From Methanobrevibacter sp. (GTDB lineage Archaea > Methanobacteriota > Methanobacteria > Methanobacteriales > Methanobacteriaceae): DNA of 20,830 nucleotides. The stretch is from NCBI GenBank assembly GCA_009777005.1, contig WRMT01000011.1, forward strand, positions 1 through 20,830, given 5' to 3'. The notes beneath the pieces were generated by a model. The model worked only from the letters and a program-made list of their open reading frames with translations, did not search any database and was not told where the DNA came from. The position numbers and the translations under genes are program-made. This document shows positions 16,432-20,830 of this stretch, in pieces (within the stretch, counting starts at the first letter, position 1; every line of letters begins with the position of its first letter).

Positions 16432-18258
16432 TTATTTAGGAATAAAATCTCCTTCTTCATTTTCAATATAAACATCATCTGGAATAAGTGAATCTATATT
16501 CTTTCCTGATTCTTCTAATTCTTTTATAATCTCATTTCGCAGTTCGATATATGATATTTTACCTACTTTGGTAAGTGGTAGCTCCTTTCTAAATATAAAT
16601 TCTTGTGGAGTACTCCATATACTTAGATATTCACGACACCGTTCTAATAATGCTGATTTTAATTCATTTGATTCTTTAAATTTTTCATTAAGAACAATAT
16701 ATGCACGAATTTTTTCTATTTTATACGGATCAGGAACTCCTATTACACAACAATTAGCTACTGCTTCATGGTCCATTAATACATTCTCAATTTGTGTTGG
16801 GAAAACTGAATATCCTGAGCTCTTGATTATTCTTTTTATTCTTTGTTTAAAGTATACAAAACCATCTTTATCCATACTTCCTAAATCACCTGTATGGACC
16901 CATGTATGTCCATCTTCATGTTTTTGAAGTGTTGATTCAGTTTCTTCTTTTTCTTTGTAATATTCTAACATTACTGTTGGTCCTGAGATACAAATTTCCC
17001 CATCTTCATCAGCAGCACATGTATCTTGAGTTCCTACTTTACAAATTTTATACAAGGTATCTGGAAATGGAATTCCTATACTTCCAAAACGATATTCTGT
17101 TTGGGGAGTTAAACAACTTGCGGTAACAGTTTCGGTTAAACCATAACCTTCTCTTATACTAACTGTAGCTCCACGTTCACCTATGAAATTCTCAAATTTA
17201 ACTTTAATATCATTAGCTAAAGTGTCTGCACCAGAAAATACTCCTTTAACATGAGAAAAATCAGAATTAGACATAGCTACACTGTTTGTAAGTGCAGTAA
17301 ATAAGGTGGGAACTCCTGCAATGAATTCTGGTTTGTGTTTTTTAAATGATTTTGCAAAGTCTTCGGTGGAAAACTTAGGAACAAGGATAATTGTACCTCC
17401 AAATGTCAATGCTGTGTGCATTGTTACTCCTAAACCAAAACCATGGAAAAATGGCATAATACACATCATCTTATCATTTAAATTTACATTTGCTTGAGAT
17501 CCTGTTTGCAGTGCAAGAGCATTGAAATTTAGATTAGATAAAACCACTCCTTTTGGTGTACCTGTAGTTCCGCCAGTGTATAATATAACTGCAGGATCTT
17601 CTTTTTTAGCTGTTGGAAAGTCGTTAAATGTTCCATTTTCTCCTATTTTCAGTAGCTGTTTCCACTTGATTATATTATCTCTTTCTGGAATTTTTGGAAC
17701 TTTACGCCCAGCTAATAACCAATAACCAAAACTTTTTAAGGAATTGAGATAATCTGAAACTTCACATACGACTGTTTTTTTTAAGTTCACATTATCTTTA
17801 ATTTTTTCAAAGTTTGCAAATGCAAAATCAGTTGTAAGTGCAAATTCACTGTCTGTTAAATTTATAAAGTACTCTATCTCTTTAGGAGCAGATAAAGGAT
17901 GTATCATATTTGAAATAGCCCCTATTTTATTGATAGCATAAAAAGCGATTGTTGCTTGAGGTATATTCGGTAAACAAACGGTTACTTTATCTCCTTTTTT
18001 TACTCCTAATTTGATTAAAGATTGTGCACATTGATCAATTAAATCAATTAATTGTTTATAACTTAATTTTAAACCCATAAATTCCAATGCATCAATATCA
18101 CTAATTTTTTCTTCCACAAGTTTTATCATTTGATACATATTTTTATCAGGGTATTCAATATTTGGAAAAGTAGTTTCTGGGTAATACTTTAGCCAAGGTC
18201 TATCATAATTAAGTTTATCTTCAGAAGGTTTTAGTATATATTCATTCAAATTTTTCAT
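16432..18258 (-). CDS. AMP-forming acyl-CoA synthetase (adenylate-forming ligase)
   Basis: A 608-residue cytoplasmic ligase that activates a carboxylic acid with ATP to an acyl-adenylate and then a CoA thioester. The signatures are complete: P-loop YTGGTTGTPKG (227-237), GYGLTE (371-376), TGDLG with the ribose-binding Asp (456-460), the hinge region FKQRIKRIIKSSGYSVFP, and the C-terminal catalytic Lys in PLTKVGKIS (K567). Length and the GVVLSNLNFNA context resemble long/medium-chain acyl-CoA synthetases; the substrate cannot be read from sequence. The ATG at 18258 has AGGA about 8 bases upstream. Archaea do not use fatty-acyl membrane lipids, so branched-chain, aromatic or host-derived acids are reasonable guesses. 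It stands alone, about 570 bases from the ProC-like gene. Confidence 0.88.
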   Translation of the reverse strand: MKNLNEYILKPSEDKLNYDRPWLKYYPETTFPNIEYPDKNMYQMIKLVEEKISDIDALEFMGLKLSYKQLIDLIDQCAQSLIKLGVKKGDKVTVCLPNIPQATIAFYAINKIGAISNMIHPLSAPKEIEYFINLTDSEFALTTDFAFANFEKIKDNVNLKKTVVCEVSDYLNSLKSFGYWLLAGRKVPKIPERDNIIKWKQLLKIGENGTFNDFPTAKKEDPAVILYTGGTTGTPKGVVLSNLNFNALALQTGSQANVNLNDKMMCIMPFFHGFGLGVTMHTALTFGGTIILVPKFSTEDFAKSFKKHKPEFIAGVPTLFTALTNSVAMSNSDFSHVKGVFSGADTLANDIKVKFENFIGERGATVSIREGYGLTETVTASCLTPQTEYRFGSIGIPFPDTLYKICKVGTQDTCAADEDGEICISGPTVMLEYYKEKEETESTLQKHEDGHTWVHTGDLGSMDKDGFVYFKQRIKRIIKSSGYSVFPTQIENVLMDHEAVANCCVIGVPDPYKIEKIRAYIVLNEKFKESNELKSALLERCREYLSIWSTPQEFIFRKELPLTKVGKISYIELRNEIIKELEESGKNIDSLIPDDVYIENEEGDFIPK

Positions 18259-18830
18259 ATGATTGATTCCTGTGTTTTTAGTGAGTAAATAATTTTAAAT
18301 TTTAATTCATAGCTACATTTATTAATAATAAAAGTTATTTGATTTCTTATTTTTTACATATTCATAGTAAATAACGATTTTTAATAAATAGTATTTATAT
18401 TTTTATATTTTCTTTTTTTTAATAATAATTTAAAATTGAATAATAATTTCATATTTTTAATATTTTTTTTATTTTTATTTATTAGAGATATTATTGCTTC
18501 TTTAAATCATATTTTGTATTTGTTGTTGTTTTTTTCCCAAAATCATAGTTTGTAATTGTTTCTTTAAATCATATTTTTGAATTTTTTAAAAAATTAGTTT
18601 TAAACAATTATCACTTATTCAATGATCAATTATTATTTATTAACAATAAATATTCATTATTATTTATTAAAAATAGCTAATTACTGTTATATATTGACAA
18701 TATATTATTTATAATTATTTATTAACAATAGCTATTTATTAATTTATTTCTGTTTTCAAGATTAATCATTTTTTTTTTTTTTTAAAAATTTTATTTAATA
18801 GTTCATTAGCTAATTTTATTTAATAGTTCA
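18259..18830. other. AT-rich gap with short degenerate repeats
   Basis: No gene is visible. TTCTTTAAATCATATTTT occurs at 18498 and 18560 with a related AAATCATAGTTTG between them. TTATTTATTAACAATA-like phrases recur between about 18625 and 18745. A run of about 15 T on the plus strand ends near 18783. No plus-strand gene precedes it, so it is unlikely to be a terminator. An AATATAAATACT-like TATA candidate for the acyl-CoA synthetase lies around 18385-18400 (minus), rather far upstream. Confidence 0.4.
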
Positions 18831-18863
18831 TTAGCTAATTTTATTTAATAGTTCATTAGCTAA
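18789..18863. repeat. 25-bp tandem repeat across the proC stop codon
   Basis: TTTTATTTAATAGTTCATTA (then GCTAA) begins at 18789, 18814 and 18839, three exact copies. The copy at 18839 encodes the LANELLNK end of the ProC-like protein on the minus strand. The middle copy contains the present stop (18833-18831). As 25 is not a multiple of three, the duplication put a new ending on the gene. Confidence 0.85.
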
Positions 18864-19658
18864 TCTTTCAATTTCAGGATCTAAATAATCTAATCCTTTT
18901 TGAGTTATTCCTTTCTTAGTAGCTACTTTTTCAATAATTTCATCAGGATTCATAGCTATTTTATCTTCATCGAAGTTTGACAACAATAAAGAAGTTCCAA
19001 AAAGTGTTTTAACTACCATATCTTCAGTTTCTTTCATATCAAATCTGCTTTTTAAAGAAGCAACCTTAGACATTTTTTTAATTAATAGTGCAATAAAAGC
19101 AGGTCCACAGCTAGTAAGTACAGTAGCTACTTCTAAATCTTCAGTATTTCCTTTTGGTATTATTTCAATATAGCTAAATTCATTGAATAGCTCTTCAATA
19201 AATTCCTTATCATAATTATCTACTTTTTCATTGTGTAAAATTAATGAAACTCCTTTTTTTCTATAATTAGAATCAATTAATTTTTCATTTAAGGTTGAAG
19301 CTATAGAGGGAATTATTTGACTAACTGGTCCTTCATAGATTGTAGCTACACTTTCAAAGCTTAAACCAGCACATACATGAATAATATGAATATTTTCAGA
19401 CAATATTGGATAAATTTCTTCCATCACTTCTTTAAATTGGAAAGTTTTAACAAAAATAAATATTTTATCTGAATTTCGTGCTAGATAGCTATTATCAGAA
19501 GTAATAGTTATTTTCGGATATTTTTCTTTTAATAAGTCCAATTTAGCTATTGTTCTGTTTGAAACTATAATTTCTTCTTCATTTAGGAGATTTAATGATA
19601 GTATATTGTTTATTATCATTTGCCCTATATTCCCATACCCAATAAATCCTATTTTCAT
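18831..19658 (-). CDS. proC: pyrroline-5-carboxylate reductase family protein
   Basis: Belongs to the family that reduces 1-pyrroline-5-carboxylate to proline with NAD(P)H. The N-terminal Rossmann motif is clear (GFIGYGNIG, about residues 4-12). The dimerising C-terminal domain shows ATVLTSCGPAFIALL around residue 184, where ProC usually has ALSGSGPAY, and VATKKGITQKGL (about 246-255), where it usually has V-(T/A)-x-P-G-G-T-T-x-x-G-L. The missing P-G-G-T makes it divergent, so the substrate might differ. Length (275) is normal. TAGGATAAAAT precedes the ATG, giving a short ribosome site. The C-terminus runs into a 25-bp tandem repeat. The neighbours do not belong to proline synthesis. Confidence 0.75.
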   Translation of the reverse strand: MKIGFIGYGNIGQMIINNILSLNLLNEEEIIVSNRTIAKLDLLKEKYPKITITSDNSYLARNSDKIFIFVKTFQFKEVMEEIYPILSENIHIIHVCAGLSFESVATIYEGPVSQIIPSIASTLNEKLIDSNYRKKGVSLILHNEKVDNYDKEFIEELFNEFSYIEIIPKGNTEDLEVATVLTSCGPAFIALLIKKMSKVASLKSRFDMKETEDMVVKTLFGTSLLLSNFDEDKIAMNPDEIIEKVATKKGITQKGLDYLDPEIERLANELLNKIS

Positions 19659-19760
19659 ATTTTATCCTAATTTTTTTCTTTAATCCTTTTTAATGTAAAA
19701 TATTAATTATAATATGGTTAAACAAAATTTTTCTTTCAAAGAATATTCACGTAATGTATA

Positions 19761-19810
19761 TTTCTTTATTATAATATTTGTTTCTTTATTGTAATATATA
19801 TTTCTTATTT
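19761..19810. repeat. 20-bp imperfect repeat between hydrolase and proC genes
   Basis: TTTCTTTATT followed by (A/G)TAATAT recurs at 19761 and 19781, with a degraded copy at 19801. It fills part of the gap just behind the hydrolase-like gene. TATA-like phrases inside are more than 100 bases from the ProC start, so a promoter role is uncertain. Confidence 0.5.
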
Positions 19811-19811
19811 A

Positions 19812-20801
19812 TTATTTTTTATTTATCTTTTTTAAATAGGGTTTTTCATTTAAATTCAACTTTTTTTTAGTTATAAACTCATAAACAACTTCATTAAACC
19901 ATTCATAATCATGAATATTCCATAAATGAATTGATCTATAAACACTAAAAATTTGAGTATTATTAAAATGAGTTCCTATTATTTTTGCTGATTTTTTAAC
20001 TTTTGGATATTCTTTTGTTCCATACAAAACCAAAAGATAGCTATTTTCATTTTTATCATAGCTACTATCAATTTCAGGTATTTTAAACTTAAATGACTCT
20101 TCAGTTATTGAAATTAAATTATCCTCATTAATAGAATTAATGGATTCTCTTAAATATTTTAAATATTCTTTTCCAAGACCATATTCTGCTAAATAACCTT
20201 TGATAATAAAATCAGAAGGTTTTTTATCTAAAATATCTATTTTCAATTGTTTTATCATAGCTAATGATTGGTCTACTTTTTCATTTTCCATATCAACTAT
20301 TAGCTTAGCTAAATTTCCATCCTTATTAATGTTGGTAATTACTGGAGTTTGCAAATTAACTCCTGTTATAATAGCTGTTTCTATTAATTCAGAATATTTA
20401 GCTAATAATTGCAGAATTATCTGCCCACCAATAGCTATTCCCACCAAATGAATTTTTTTACCTTTTAAATTTTTTTCAATATAATCTTTTATTATTTCAG
20501 CTGATTTTTTTATGGAAAAATTATTAGCTATTTGACTTTTTCCGTGTTCTGGAAGATCCATAAAGATACAGTGGTGATTATTAAAGCTATTTTTTTGAAA
20601 TTTCCAAATCCAATTACTTAACAGGTTACTATGGAGAAAAATAATAGCTTCTTTCTTTTCATCATTACATTCTTCAAAATTTAGATCATTTTTTTTCATG
20701 TTTATCTTTAGATCTTTTTTATTTTCAAAATTTAGATCATTTTTTTTCATGTTTATCTTTAGATCTTTTTTATTTTCAAAATTTAGATCATTTTTTTTCA
20801 T
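19812..20801 (-). CDS. alpha/beta-hydrolase-like protein lacking the nucleophile Ser
   Basis: An alpha/beta-hydrolase fold protein: IIFLHSNLLSNW (oxyanion strand), IFMDLPEHGKS (the usual D-L-P-G-x-G-x-S), LVGIAIGGQ (nucleophile elbow), LLVLYGTKEYP (acid strand) and SIHLWNIHDYEWF (His, about residue 292). The elbow should be G-x-S-x-G but reads G-I-A-I-G, with GCT (Ala) at 20435-20433, and the acid position is unclear. It is therefore probably not a classical serine hydrolase. The N-terminus is a 17-residue repeat (MKKNDLNFENKKDLKIN) made by a 51-bp tandem duplication that stays open to the window edge. The true start may be the Met at 20801, 20750, 20699 or outside; 20699 (295 residues) fits the family best. 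No ribosome site favours any of them. Confidence 0.75.
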   Translation of the reverse strand: MKKNDLNFENKKDLKINMKKNDLNFENKKDLKINMKKNDLNFEECNDEKKEAIIFLHSNLLSNWIWKFQKNSFNNHHCIFMDLPEHGKSQIANNFSIKKSAEIIKDYIEKNLKGKKIHLVGIAIGGQIILQLLAKYSELIETAIITGVNLQTPVITNINKDGNLAKLIVDMENEKVDQSLAMIKQLKIDILDKKPSDFIIKGYLAEYGLGKEYLKYLRESINSINEDNLISITEESFKFKIPEIDSSYDKNENSYLLVLYGTKEYPKVKKSAKIIGTHFNNTQIFSVYRSIHLWNIHDYEWFNEVVYEFITKKKLNLNEKPYLKKINKK

Positions 20802-20830
20802 GTTTATCTTTAGATCTTTTTTATTTTCAA
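20673..20830. repeat. 51-bp in-frame tandem repeat at the hydrolase 5' end
   Basis: ATG codons followed by identical sequence occur at 20801, 20750 and 20699 (minus strand). The unit continues past the right edge of the window. Since 51 is 17 codons, the reading frame is kept. Each unit spans an ATG, its first eight codons (MKKNDLNF) and the DNA just upstream, so a translation start region has been copied at least three times. Confidence 0.88.

Noticed and set aside
18765..18790. poly-T run as a terminator
   Set aside because: The run is on the plus strand, where no gene precedes it. On the minus strand it is an A-run.

Overview
The window looks like a piece of a methanogen genome of the Methanobacteriales, most likely Methanobrevibacter or a close relative. 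Four things point there: very high A+T in the intergenic DNA, a giant Asn/Thr/Ser-rich surface protein of the adhesin-like type (beta-helix, DUF11 repeats, Ig-like domains, C-terminal membrane anchor), archaeal-style TATA and Shine-Dalgarno signals, and a CopG-type/PIN toxin-antitoxin pair. I cannot name the species.

Layout. 349-1107 (+) is thiD, a thiamin-pathway kinase. 1606-9930 (-) is one adhesin-like protein of about 2,774 residues. 9934-12283 is a 2.3 kb gene-poor stretch. It holds a possible short leader ORF just upstream of the adhesin, several tandem repeats, decayed coding fragments and a frameshifted second copy of the 3' end of thiD. 12284-12496 (+) is a small two-helix membrane protein. 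12880-14040 (-) carries two tandem paralogous membrane proteins with a soluble C-terminal domain. 14335-15026 (-) is a vapBC-like toxin-antitoxin pair with an intact RHH antitoxin, a perfect 20-bp palindrome in its promoter and a broken PIN toxin. 15027-16431 holds a gene remnant, a perfect 57-bp triplication, a probable MITE and a 52-bp four-copy array. 16432-18258 (-) is an acyl-CoA synthetase-like enzyme, 18831-19658 (-) a ProC-family reductase, and 19812-20801 (-, possibly running off the window) an alpha/beta-hydrolase-like protein whose nucleophile position is Ala.

How it fits together. This is an accessory, fast-changing region rather than a single pathway. The thiD plus small-membrane-gene pair appears twice, on either side of the adhesin. 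In the left copy thiD is intact and the membrane gene has decayed; in the right copy the reverse holds. Almost every gap has its own short tandem array (periods 20, 25, 27, 30/60, 38, 51, 52 and 57 bp). Some arrays intrude into gene ends: the proC stop codon and the 5' end of the hydrolase. The acyl-CoA synthetase, ProC-like and hydrolase-like genes are co-oriented but separated by 150-570 bp, so a common operon is not shown. The most unusual points are the reciprocally decayed duplication, the leader ORF whose stop codon lies against the adhesin's only strong Shine-Dalgarno, the frameshifted toxin beside an intact antitoxin, the serine-less hydrolase and the 57-bp iteron-like triplet.
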